From Papiliotrema nemorosa (taxonomy: Eukaryota > Basidiomycota > Tremellomycetes > Tremellales > Rhynchogastremaceae), in the NCBI GenBank assembly GCA_032158125.1, contig JASKOT010000061.1, positions 1 through 36,815 of the forward strand: a DNA stretch of 36,815 nucleotides, written 5' to 3'. Below, piece by piece: positions 1-9,496 of this stretch. How positions within the stretch are numbered: position 1 is the stretch's first letter; each line of letters starts with the position of its first letter. Below the pieces are notes generated by a model. It was not told the origin of the DNA. It did no database searches and was given only the letters and a program-made list of their open reading frames with translations. The translations under genes and the position numbers were made by a program.

Positions 1-149
1 GGCTCGAATGTGCATGTATGAGAGGATAAGAAGAAGTACAAAGTATGAGAAGTGATGGGAAACCCATGCCACCGCTTTGGGTGGCAAATTAGAGCGGAGG
101 TCGCCGTCTAGGAGTCCTTTTCTGACAGAGTGACCGAGGGAAAAAAGTT

Positions 150-562
150 TTAGACAAGAGTGGCTAGAATATGAGAGTAGCGTAGGCTAGAGATGACAGA
201 GGGCAAGACTACAAGTAGATAACTAGTAGTGATGCAGGAGACACTGTTATAGTGTTGTATTGACTCAATAACAAGAAGCTAAAGAAATGATCCACCACCT
301 CCCTCCTACTTATATACCTATCAGACCACAAACAAAAGAAATCCTTGGGTGTTGGATGATGAGATAGAGTTGAATGATACTCCACCTAACGCTCTGCCTT
401 ACCTTGGGTTTCTTCAGCAATGATTGGGTCCGCAGCAAGAATTGTCAAGTAGTCAGTCACTGGAGTAGGCGATTTCAGCAAAATAGGCGAAGTTGTTAAG
501 GCTTTGGTCATATATCCTCTGGTCGTTGGTGGCGTAATTGCGTCGAGCTAGCCTTCATGACA
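150..562 (-). repeat. LTR fragment, copy 1 of the copia-like family
   Basis: Read on the minus strand this begins with TGTCATGAAGGCTAG at 562 and runs through a TATA-like TATATAAGTA near 310 and the family core CACTATAACA near 243. It stays alignable to the other copies to about 150 and then diverges, so the 3' part of the LTR is missing or belongs to another subfamily. It abuts copy 2 head to head. No coding potential. The boundary at 150 is approximate. Confidence 0.75.
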
Positions 563-945
563 CTATTGATGACCCAGAGTATATGACTGAAGCTACAACG
601 ACTTCGCCTATTTCGCTGAAATTACTGACTCTCCGTGGTTACTTGATGACTCTTGTCACGGATCTGATTATCACAGCAGAAGCTCAAGGAATGGCAAAGC
701 GTCAGTGGAATATCATTCGACGTTGCTGTCATCATTCAACGCCCAAGAAGTCCCATTGTCCATGATTTAAGAGATGTAAGTACTAGAAGGAATAGCGGTG
801 GATTGTTTCTTTAGCTTGTTGTTATTGAGTCAATCAAACACTATAACAGTGCTTTCTGCATCACTACTCGTTATCTACGCCTGATTTTGCCCTCTGTCAT
901 CTCTAGCTTGCGCTTCTCTCGTCCTCTCGTCGTTCTTGCCTAAAT
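563..945 (+). repeat. 5'-truncated LTR, copy 2
   Basis: Plus-strand copy of the same LTR. It carries the core CACTATAACA near 840-850 and the downstream block ATCTCTAGCTTGCGCTTCTC (around 898-917) shared with the copy at 3337-3929. The first 20-30 bases of the LTR are absent or degenerate, and similarity stops near 945. Together with copy 1 it makes an imperfect inverted pair. Confidence 0.7.
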
Positions 946-999
946 GCCCTTACCATCAATCCTCCTGGTGAACACGCAGCGGGAAGTGATGGTTCACTG

Positions 1000-1618
1000 A
1001 TTTGACCTTGGAAACACTTGCCAGACGCTATACTAGTCCATCTTGGCAAGTTCATCCTTGAGATTCAACTCCCACTGTTGAGCATGCTGAGAGGTGAGAG
1101 CCTGGCCATGGAAAGTGGGGAGAATTGTCCAATTTGACTGCCTCAGTGTAATTTGAGATCAAATGAGCGCTTTTGACTGCTTTCAGCCAGTAAGAGCAAT
1201 GGGTGGTCGTCTACAAGTTGAAGAGGATCATCTGACTCTACTTCTGACGCGTTCCCATCATGATCAAAGTCACATTGATGAGCAGGAGGCCGTTCTGACC
1301 TCGATCTGGTCCGATTTGACCATCTGAGTGGGATTTGTCTTTTTTGACCTCCAATCTGACCGTTTAATCAGTTTGAAGGTCAAGTTGACCTTTGTCGAGC
1401 TCAAACTGACCGTTTTGACTGTCCTGTAGATCAAGTTGACCTTGGTAGACCTTGTCCTGGTCATTGATGGTCAAGGCATCATCCTCCGGTCCAAATGGAG
1501 GTGTTATGGTGTCATCTGGAGTGACAGGCGGTTTGTTGTCAAAAATCACATTTTGTGGAGATGATGATTTTGTGGATATCATGACTTTAGACTTGGTAAT
1601 TGTGTGTGCATTCCACAC
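1000..1618 (-). pseudogene. Relic of copia Pol: integrase C-terminal linker and start of reverse transcriptase
   Basis: Translating the minus strand from 1618 gives VWNAHTITKSKV, then NVIFDNKPPVTPDD, the pattern that follows the integrase core in Ty1/copia polyproteins (W...SRDVIFDE). It is followed by an Arg-rich stretch, RWSNRTRSRSERPP, typical of the integrase-RT linker. Between about 1105 and 1000 another frame reads ALTSQHAQQWELNLKDEL and then YSVWQVFPRSN after an in-frame stop. That is the start of the RVT_2 reverse-transcriptase domain (xAxWxxAxxxEL...W.LV). Frame changes and stops show it is dead. Stop codons also lie just upstream of the VWNAHT motif. Family assignment rests on motif recognition only. 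Confidence 0.7.
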
Positions 1619-1678
1619 AGCTTACTAGACGCCCGCCGAGTAACGCTGAGTAGTTTGCTCTGCTGTTGATGTTGGCGG

Positions 1679-2363
1679 TGTCACGTTGCTCCACTACTAG
1701 TCACCAGCCCAACGTGTGACTAGTCTATCTAGTCTAGAAAGAGAAGGTTCTCAACGATATATGTGAACTTAGTTACCAGTAACTAAGTCGGCTAAGTCGC
1801 TTAGGGTTGAGTGATAATCGGCGAGGCTGAACGAGATGAACGAGATTCGAGCGAGAGTGACTGGAGGACAAGAATAGCCGAAGCTAAAGATGACTTGATA
1901 GCAGAACTACGAGTAGATAACGAGTAATGATGCAGAAAGCACTGTTATAGTGTTGTATTGACTCAATGACAAGAAGCTAAGGAATCCACCGCCTTCTTCC
2001 AGCTACTTATATATCTCTCGGATCATGAACGAAGGATTCCTTGGGCGTTGAATGAGCGTTGAATGATGACGAAAAGTTGAGCGATATTCCACCTATCACT
2101 CTGCCTTTCCTTGGGCTTCTTCGGCGGTAATCGGTTTTTCAGCGAGAATCCTCGAGTAGTCGTTAGAGTGGGCGATTTCAGCGAAATAGGCGAAGTCGTT
2201 GAGGTCTCGGTCATATATCCTCGGTCGCTGGTGGCAAAAGTAAGTCGCGTCGAGGTAGTCGAGATAGCCTTCATGACAGATAGGCAAAGTCGTTGAGGTC
2301 TCGGTCATATATCCTCGGTCGGTGGTGGCAAAAGTAAGTCGCGTCGAGGTAGCCTTCATGACA
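1679..2363 (-). repeat. Solo LTR, copy B, with a repeated terminal segment
   Basis: Begins TGTCACGTTGCTCC at 1679, the 3' LTR terminus read in reverse, and is nearly identical to the copy at 4098-4687 for most of its length. The element's 5' end (...CTTCATGACA) occurs twice, ending at 2278 and again at 2363, because about 85 bp (2279-2363) repeats 2185-2278. Flanks are GGCGG on the left and GGTTG (or GATAG at the inner end) on the right, so there is no target duplication in the present arrangement. Confidence 0.8.
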
Positions 2364-2711
2364 GGTTGGAGCAGTCACTTGGTTCCGAGGAACTTGAGAC
2401 CCAATCGCTGTTGTACACAATATGAGTCTATTGCAAGTTGCAGTCTTCAACTGTGATTCCCTTCTTATGTGTCTATGCTATCCATCCACTCTACACCTTG
2501 GTCACCGTTCAACCCCTTTTAGCAAACCTCAACAATATCACATATCTTCTACCTCATTCCCGTCACCTACTTTGCCAAATATTACTCGACCCTCAAGGAA
2601 TAATCAACTTCCTTACCAGTAAGTAGTCTCCTTTCTTTTGATTACCTATTTCTCTATATAGATAAACTAGTCTTGCGTTGGGCTGACAACCAGTAAGGAA
2701 GCATTGTGACA
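2364..2711 (+). repeat. Diverged LTR-related fragment
   Basis: The right half (about 2555-2711) is a weakly conserved plus-strand version of the LTR 3' part. It shares the blocks CACCTACTTTGCCAA, GACCCTCAA, TTACCAGTAA and GCGTTGGGCTG with the fragments at 3780-3929 and 4870-4925, and ends GCATTGTGACA at 2711, where the integrase relic resumes. The left half (2364-2555) has no counterpart that I recognise. Start is arbitrary. Confidence 0.5.
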
Positions 2712-2940
2712 ACATCCATCAATGGGAGGTGCTGATGACGGAGCCCAGATATTGATCTTCATCAATTCCAACGGCTTGCTCAAATATTGGTCAGGAGAGC
2801 AAGTGAATGCTTCCCTTTGCCCACCAGATATGCTTTGCACTGGTATCCTTTCGCATTGCTTTTGGATAACATATGCAGGCCGTCTAATCTACCCTCTGTG
2901 CCCAAATGCATCACATCATGGACAGTCTTGAAGAATGTCA
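2712..2940 (-). pseudogene. Relic of copia integrase N-terminus (GAG-pre-integrase region)
   Basis: The minus strand reads HLGTEGRLDGLHMLSKS, then CKAYLVGKGKHSL and, after a stop and frameshift, SKPLELMKINIWAPSSAPP followed by IDGC. This matches the Ty1/copia order: end of the GAG-pre-integrase zinc region (C..C..GK), then PLELxHxDxWGPxPxxxxxG, which opens the integrase core. Histidines of the full zinc finger and the DDE residues are not present here. The relic stops exactly at the end of the flanking LTR-like fragment (2711), consistent with later insertion into an old element. Non-functional. Confidence 0.75.
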
Positions 2941-3336
2941 ACTTGTGATACGTTTGCCCAGAGACAGAAGATCACTTGCTTTCAAGGCAAAGAGACCGAA
3001 TCTAAATTGATCAGCAACTATGATTTGACCATTTTGACCTCTGTGTGAGTGGCAGAGGATGGTGCAAACTCCCACTTGAAAGCAGGCCTTGTTGTTGAGA
3101 CCAATATGAGGTCCCCACTAATGCCAGAAACAGGGTGAGCTGAGTTGAAGGTGCCTGCATTGAGGTCAAGTGATCCAAATTGAGTGGAAAGCAAGGTTTG
3201 ACTGTTCCAAACAGAACTACTGACTGGAGGAGACTTTTGTCAAATTAGATTAAATTGACATCGTTGATGCACTGGTATGGCAAAAAGCGTAGAATAAATC
3301 ACATTCAGGCATTTGCTTTCATGTGCTACTACCGCC
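2941..3336 (-). other. Unassigned sequence between retrotransposon relics
   Basis: No gene is supported. The minus strand has an open stretch of about 80 codons (around 3010-3230) with no recognised motif. By position it should correspond to the gag/protease part of the same decayed copia element, but I see no protease D-S/T-G motif. It ends at CCGCC, just before the LTR at 3337. Confidence 0.35.
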
Positions 3337-3929
3337 TGTCATGAAGGCTAGTATGACGCAACTTACTTTTGCCACCAACAGCCAAGCATATATGACCAAG
3401 GCCTTGACGACTTTGCCTATTTTGCTGAAATTGCCTACCCCAATGGCTACTCAACGATTCTTGTTGAGAATCTGATTATCGCCAAAGAGGCCCAAGGAAA
3501 GGCAGAGCGTTAGATGGAATATTGCTCAACTCCTGGTCATCATTCAACGCTTATTCAATGCCCAAGGACCTCTTTGTTCATGACCCCAGAGATATAAGTA
3601 CTAGGAGGGAGGCGGTGGATTCCTTTTCTTTAGCTTCTTGTTATTGAGTCAATACAACACTATAACAGTGCTTTCTGCATCACAACTCGTTATCTACTCG
3701 TAGTCTTGCCCTCTGTCATCTCTAGCTTGCGCTTCTCTTGCCCTCTAGCCACTCTTGTCCAGACCCTCCTGCCCCGTTCACTTGCGGCAAACATCATTCA
3801 ACCCTCAGCGACTTAGCCGACTTAGTTACTGGTAACTCAGTTCACATATATCGTTGAGTACCTTCTCTTTCTAGGCTAGATGAACTAGTCACGCGTTGGG
3901 CTGGTAACTAATAGTGGAGCAACGTGACA
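3337..3929 (+). repeat. Solo LTR, copy A (full length, 593 bp)
   Basis: A complete plus-strand LTR with 5'-TGTCATGAAGG and AACGTGACA-3' termini, i.e. TG...CA ends with a 5-bp terminal inverted repeat TGTCA/TGACA. It contains a TATA-like AGATATAAGTA near 3590 and the core CACTATAACA near 3660. Flanks are CCGCC and GAACT, which do not match, so the copy has been rearranged since insertion or recombined. The right flank continues directly into another, minus-oriented LTR. Confidence 0.85.
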
Positions 3930-4720
3930 GAACTGAATGATATACCACTTAACAGTCTACCTTTCCTTGAGCTTCTTTGGCAATAATTGGGTCTGCAGCA
4001 AGAATTGTCAAGTAGTCACTGGAGTAGGCGATTTCAGCAAAATAGGCAAAGTTGTTGACGCTTTGGTCATATATCCTTGATCATTGGTGGCAAAAGTTGT
4101 CACGTTGCTCCACTACTAGTTACCAGCCCAACGCGTGACTAGTTCATCTAGCCTAGAAAGAGAAGGTACTCAATGATATATGTGAACTTAGTTACCAGTA
4201 ACTAAGTCGGCTAAGTCGCTGAGGGTTGAGTGATAATCGGCGAGGCTGAACGAGATGAACGAGATTCGAGCGAGAGTGACTGGAGGACAAGAATAGCCGA
4301 AGCTAAAGATGACTTGATAGCAGAACTACGAGTAGATAACGAGTAATGATGCAGAAAGCACTGTTATAGTGTTGTATTGACTCAATGACAAGAAGCTAAG
4401 GAATCCACCGCCTTCTTCCAGCTACTTATATATCTCTCGGATCATGAACGAAGGATTCCTTGGGCGTTGAATGAGCGTTGAATGATGACGAAAAGTTGAG
4501 CGATATTCCACCTATCACTCTGCCCTTCCTTGGGCTTCTTCGGCGGTAATTGGTTTTTCAGCGAGAATCTTCAAGTAGTCGTTAGAGTAGGCGATTTCAG
4601 CAAAATAGGCAAAGTCGTTGAGGTCTCGGTCATATATCCTTGGTCATTGGTGGCAAAAGTAGTTGTGTCGAGGTAGCCTTCTTGACAAAAGTAAGTCGCG
4701 TCAAGCTAGCCTTCATGACA
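3930..4720 (-). repeat. Partial LTR, split by a nested LTR
   Basis: A minus-oriented LTR remnant in two pieces, 3930-4097 and 4688-4720. Joined across the insert, the sequence reads GGTGGCAAAAGTAAGTCGCG, exactly as in the uninterrupted copy at 2231-2249, and it ends CTTCATGACA at 4720. Its far (3') part is missing at the junction with copy A at 3929. Confidence 0.8.
4098..4687 (-). mobile_element. Solo LTR, copy C (590 bp), nested with 5-bp target duplication
   Basis: Minus-oriented LTR with TGTCACGTTG at 4098 and CTTCTTGACA ending at 4687. It is flanked on both sides by AAAGT (4093-4097 and 4688-4692), a 5-bp target-site duplication inside an older LTR. Five-bp duplications and TG...CA ends are standard for LTR retrotransposons. 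A solo LTR arises by recombination between the two LTRs of a full element. This copy closely matches 1679-2278. Confidence 0.88.
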
Positions 4721-5107
4721 AGGCCCAACACCCTCTGTCGTCCCACCACTTGCAAGTTCTGATAGGACTCTCATCCCCTTGTCTTACTTGCTTGTAAACC
4801 CTCATTATTTACTTGTCTCTTGTCTGGTTGTCAACAGGTCTTGACAAGGGACAGGTCCTGACAGGCACCTACTTTGCCAATCATGACTCAACCCTCAATG
4901 ACTTAGCTGACTTACTCAGACAGCTCTAAGTGTTTTTCCATACAGTCTGATACAGAATCAATTATGTGCTAAATCATGAGAGGAACATTGCAGAGGTTCT
5001 ATCATACTATTGCAGATCACAGATGATAGCATGAAGCCATTGTTGCGGTTGTATCCTACGAGTAGGTGGTGTCTCACCATTACCCGCCGTCAATTACGAA
5101 ATAGTCA
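4721..5107. other. Non-coding transition between repeats and the first gene
   Basis: The part at 4868-4925 resembles the LTR 3' region (CACCTACTTTGCCAA, then CTCAACCCTCAATGACTTAG). The rest is unassigned and includes the 3' flank of the PTEN-like gene. No gene seen. Confidence 0.5.
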
Positions 5108-6851
5108 TTACCCTTCCTCTTGGACAGACTCGCCCTTACGATCTTCAAAGCCAGTCTCCTCTTCTTCAGTGTCCGTCATCAAACGCGTTGTCTGTCGTGG
5201 ATCATTTTTCGATACATTGGATAGCTGTACGACGACCTTGTTTATCGTTCGACCGGGACCAAGAGGAAAGTCGACCTGTGATCGAACAAATGTGACGGTC
5301 TGGATTCCAGCTCGATCGGACAAATGGAATGCAGGTATAATCCACAGCCAGCCTAGGGGTAGTGAGCCGAGATGTAGTTTGAGTCGGAATTCTCTATCTT
5401 TTTCGAGGATGATCGAATTTGAGCCATCAGGGACGACTGGATCAAGCCGGTGCCAATGGGTCATCTGTCATCAGTCGCTGAAGCCTGTCGAAGCTCACCT
5501 CCCCGTCCGTTTCCACGACTCCCACAGCGTCATGACCCTCCACCATCTTGCCACAGCTTCGGAACATCTTGGTTGTGTCGAAAATCCCGTCGCCTCCTAC
5601 TCCTCCCCAGGAAACACCGTCGGTTGCGCCTCGTGTGCGCAGTTGGGTCACATACTCATCGTCGTAACGTGCCACAGAGGCCCAAGCTTTTCCAGCGAGG
5701 AGAGACACCGGTCGTTGCCAACCGGTCAAGGGATGAAGGGCAATGGAGACAGAATGGAGCTGGATTCGGTCTTGACCGGGAGACAGGTAGGAGGGAGGGG
5801 CATCGTGGGAGAACAAGAGATTGACATATCGACACCATCGTCTTTGACTTGGTATCGAGACGCCTCGTCCGGAGCTCGTGGGCTTCATCCTGCGGCTCGA
5901 GTGTAGGCGGAAAACTTCGTCTACTTTCCCATTGAGCCGGTCCGTTTGACCTGGAGCGGATGGATCGGCTTCATCACCGACGTCGAGAGGGAGGACTTTG
6001 GGACTGATTTCCAGGGACACGGAGGCAGGAGGGGAGGGGCGAGAAATGGTGGTGGTAGAGGAGTTGGTGGACCGCGGAACGTGGAGGACGGGGTCGTAGT
6101 CGTGGTTGTCGGGGATATTATGAGGAGAGATGGACACCTCGGCAACGCTCTGAGCCGCGCCAATCAATACCCACGCATCTTCGCCTGCATCCCTAGTCTT
6201 GAGACGTTGCCGTAGCTCCTTTTCGGTATAATTTCGGTCCACTTGAGGAGGTGGAGGGAGCTTTGGGAGTGAAAGCAGGTATGAACATAAGAGCGTACCC
6301 GACCGACCCTACAGTCAGTACAGTTTCAGCAGGTCATGCACCTTGCCAGCTTTGCAGTGAATGATGGCGACGCGTTCAAGATCACTGTCGAGCCAAGCTG
6401 TGATTTCCTTGACCGCCAAAGGTAGCAGGGGCAAGGGAGGCGGGTGATGGTCGGGGAAGGGGTACCGTGACACTCGATTGTGCATGCTCTCGGGAGAGTA
6501 TGCATTTTCGTACAAGGGGCATAGGTTCCAGATCCACCACTTGTCCCCTGGGCTCAGCTTGGATGAAGGAATTGGCCTACCATGTCGCTCGTTTATGAAT
6601 TTGAGGACGTCACGTCGGCGATTTCTATACAGTGCAGACACACCTACGGCCGGATAGCCCATTCTGCAGAATCAGTCATTGCTGTTGGGAGAAGGTACAT
6701 GATGATGCGATCCGTTACTGGTGATGAGTTCGTGCCGAGCGCTTCCAGGGGGAAACTGACCATATACGAGGTCCAGGTCCACGGCATTCTCGCTGTCAAC
6801 GAATCTGGCCTTGTGGCCCGAGACCAGCTTGCGGATGTAGTCAAAGGACAT
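5108..6851 (-). CDS. TEP1: PTEN-like phosphoinositide 3-phosphatase (about 532 aa, 5 exons)
   Basis: Dual-specificity lipid phosphatase expected to remove the 3-phosphate of PtdIns(3,4,5)P3. The N-terminus has the PTEN order: MSFDYIRKLVSG, then DLDLVYVTDRIIIMGYP (residues 25-41), YPFEDH-like YPFPDHHPP near 104, and the P-loop HCKAGKGRSG with Cys140 and Arg146 (human PTEN: HCKAGKGRTG). Both active-site lysines are kept. The C2-like half contains PLGPGRTINKVVVQL, matching the PTEN PIGPGQSI...V motif. Four introns of 43, 35, 33 and 34 nt bring all motifs into one frame. The P-loop itself is split by an intron after HCKAGK. The start is the first ATG in frame before the conserved N-terminus. The middle region (about 170-330) is long and low in complexity compared with human PTEN. 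Confidence 0.88.
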
Positions 6852-6948
6852 TGGAGGCAAGCCTCAGAGATCAATGGGCGCGTTGTCGACGAGCAAACCA
6901 TCATGAAAGGCAACGACAGGCGTCGAGGAGGGGTATGTACGATACGCA

Positions 6949-6958
6949 GTGACGTCAC
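6949..6958. promoter_or_regulatory. CRE-like palindrome upstream of the PTEN-like gene
   Basis: The perfect 10-bp palindrome GTGACGTCAC contains the ATF/CREB core TGACGTCA and lies about 100 bp upstream of the PTEN-like start codon. A bZIP binding site is plausible from the motif alone. No functional evidence. Confidence 0.4.
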
Positions 6959-7025
6959 GGTCTATCTGGTCGCGCTGCAAGGCAATTGTTGAGACTATCC
7001 TTCCTTCCTACCATGCTGACCCTAC

Positions 7026-9188
7026 CTACTCCTTGTACTGCTTCCAATATATGGCTCCAGCGACGGCAGCTACAATCAGAACAGTGTAGATATGAATCGG
7101 TTGCTAGCCGTCAGCAAAGTCGCCATTGACAAATTGACTCACCTGTAAGGGCCGTCGAGCCGTCTCTCGACTTCGTTTCCCACCCGATCCCACAGTGTCC
7201 AGCTCTTTCAGTGTGTCGCCTGAATCTCTGCCGCTCTCTGAAGAGTCTCTGTCCAGGTCTTCCCTTGCAGACATCTTCGCATCCCGGCGCCTCACCTTTC
7301 CAGCTCTCCCCCTCGTATCCAACGCCTTCCCTTCCAATTCCTTCGACTCTGCCTTTGGCGTAAACGTCCCCGTCTCATCCACAACTGCCTTCAGCGCTCT
7401 CACCGCCAAAGCTGTCCTATTACTTGGCCGTCGACGCCTGACTCTCCGCAGCCCATTTCTCAAGGGCGCCTCAAATGCCTCCCCATCCTCGACATATTCC
7501 TCTCCACTCAGACTCTCGTTCAATTCCCTGTCTTCCGCCTCTTCCTGGCCCCTCCGACTGGACTCTTCCCATTCCCGCACCACACCTCGTAGCCTCTCCC
7601 GCTCAGCCTCCCAAGTCTCCCTCTCGCGACGCCATGCGTCTTCAGATTGAGACTTCCAGCCTTCCCATCGCTTCTCCACTTTGCTAACCTCGTCGGCGAC
7701 ACGACTGGCAATTCCGTCTTCCAGTACACCTATCCTCTCGGTGAGCTGGCGCACAGCAGCCATGGCGTCTGCATGCTGCGACTGCCAAGCGTGCGATGCC
7801 TGAACAGCCTCTGCGACCTCGTTGGACAATTCTTGGATCCGAGTCGCGAGCTCTGCGTTGTCGTGGTGACCATTGGTGTCGGATCGACTCTTCCTTACGC
7901 GCGCTGAAGCTTCCTCATTGTCCATGACTGTAATGATACTTTTCGCATCGTCGTCATCCCTCTGAGCGAAGAACACATCCAGGTCACGTCGCGTCGACTC
8001 CATCTGCTCCCTCAGTTGGGCGAGTTCGCTTCGGAGTGACTGATTGTCGTTGACTTGATCTTGCAGCGAGTGTACCTGGTCGACGTAGGTCGTCAGGTTC
8101 GTCTGAGTCTCCCCAAGCTGGTTCTGCAATGACAAGAACGCCGCAGCCTGTTGACCATGCGGACCCGCCAGAGCCGCTTTGCTCTCGGCGGACATGTATT
8201 GAGGGGGAATGAGGTGGGTAGCTGATCCATTTTGACCAGGTGGCTACATTTAGCACCACAAATCATACTGTACCAACCAGGCCGCCGCCGAGGGCGTCTT
8301 GAATGTCACTCATTGACGTGGAAAGTGTCTGGAGATCGGCGCCGAGATCCTTGCTCTTTTTCAGGTCCGCCTAGACTTAGCTGTAACAGTCATGGTCACT
8401 TACCTGAAGCTTTTCAAGAACGTGATCAAATGTGAGCCCGCCAGGCTTGCCTCCGGATGCCAAAATGGGGGGGTTCATCTGCGCTCCGCCCGTCCCGGTT
8501 TGGCGGGCAGCGGGTCTCGCTGATCGTGGGTCGTGCGACTGGTAATGCACCAGTTCCCTGCCAGTGAGCTTCATAGGCGAGCCTCCTCACCTAGCACTGA
8601 GCGCTGCATCATCCGCATTGAAAACGCAATACACCTTTGCGGCAACCTTGTGATGCAAGATTGAACGATTGTCTTCGCTCACAATGTCGATGCCAAATTC
8701 CTGTCTTCAGCGCGATACACCTCGGCAACCCACCACAATGTCTTCACTCTTGATCTCGAACGGCTCGCTCTCCACACCTTCCGGTGAGAGCCGTTCATTG
8801 TTGACAAATGTTCCATTTGACGATTTGAGGTCCTTGATGTACATCTAGAGTCAGCGCGGAGATGTTTCCCAAACACACTCTCGACGACTGCTCCCAGATC
8901 TCGGCATGTGTTCTCGACAGCACTTTCGAGTCGAAGTACGCGTTCCTCTCCCCAGGGATTGTCTTGTTGTTGGTCTGTCTACCAATCTTGACCTACCATC
9001 AGCTGTTGCTCAACAAGACTGCTCACTCGTTGACCCTGGGGAAGGTGAACCATTTTCATTGCAAACGTATCCTGGATAGGCCACAAATGCAGACTCGGAA
9101 AGGGAGCACCCCATGGTAGTCCGTTACCATTAGAGGTCCCATGAGAACTCTGTGGCACCATGTGCATTTGAGCGGCCGGAAGAGACAT
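7026..9188 (-). CDS. Tail-anchored FHA/coiled-coil protein, SLMAP/Far9-Far10/Vps64 type (about 640 aa, 8 exons)
   Basis: An FHA phosphopeptide-binding domain spans about residues 50-140: [11 protein letters not shown], then [11 protein letters not shown] and [14 protein letters not shown], the canonical GR, SRxHAxI and SSNGTxVN signatures. A long Glu/Gln/Arg-rich coiled coil follows (from about 215 on). The protein ends in one hydrophobic segment, [16 protein letters not shown], plus KQYKE, i.e. a C-terminal tail anchor. This FHA-coiled coil-tail anchor layout is that of SLMAP and fungal Far9/Far10/PRO45, a STRIPAK subunit at ER, nuclear or mitochondrial membranes. Seven introns of 33-39 nt; the last one (39 nt) must be removed to reach the membrane anchor, otherwise the protein stops early at 7104. 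The start is fixed by an in-frame stop upstream of ATG 9188. Confidence 0.85.
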
Positions 9189-9496
9189 GCCCCGTCGGGG
9201 TTCGTGGACAGCTGATGACCTTGAAGGTGGAGTACAGGGGACGTTTTGCAGCTAGGCCGGAGCTCCGTCAATAGATGGGTCGTATTTGTTTCTATGGGGT
9301 GACACTATCACTATGAAGATGGTGTTGGGCAATGCAAGGCGAAGTACGAAGAGGGGAAGGGTTCAAGTGAGATTAGCAGTGCATCCGTCCGTGTGTGGCG
9401 CTTGATTTTGAAACCAGACTCATCGATTACACGTCTCGATCAAAACTACGTTGGAGTACAAAATCCGATACAACCTCCGGGCAGCGCCATTTTCAT
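9189..9496. other. Intergenic region between SLMAP-like start and bHLH stop
   Basis: 308 bp holding the SLMAP-like promoter and the bHLH gene 3' UTR. I see no further gene, repeat or strong regulatory motif. Confidence 0.5.

Noticed and set aside
2422..2626. Short overlapping plus-strand frames as small genes
   Set aside because: They lie in diverged LTR sequence, lack motifs and overlap each other in different frames.
5010..5906. 298-codon plus-strand open frame
   Set aside because: It is antisense to the last exons of the PTEN-like gene, whose conserved motifs are clear; composition-driven shadow.
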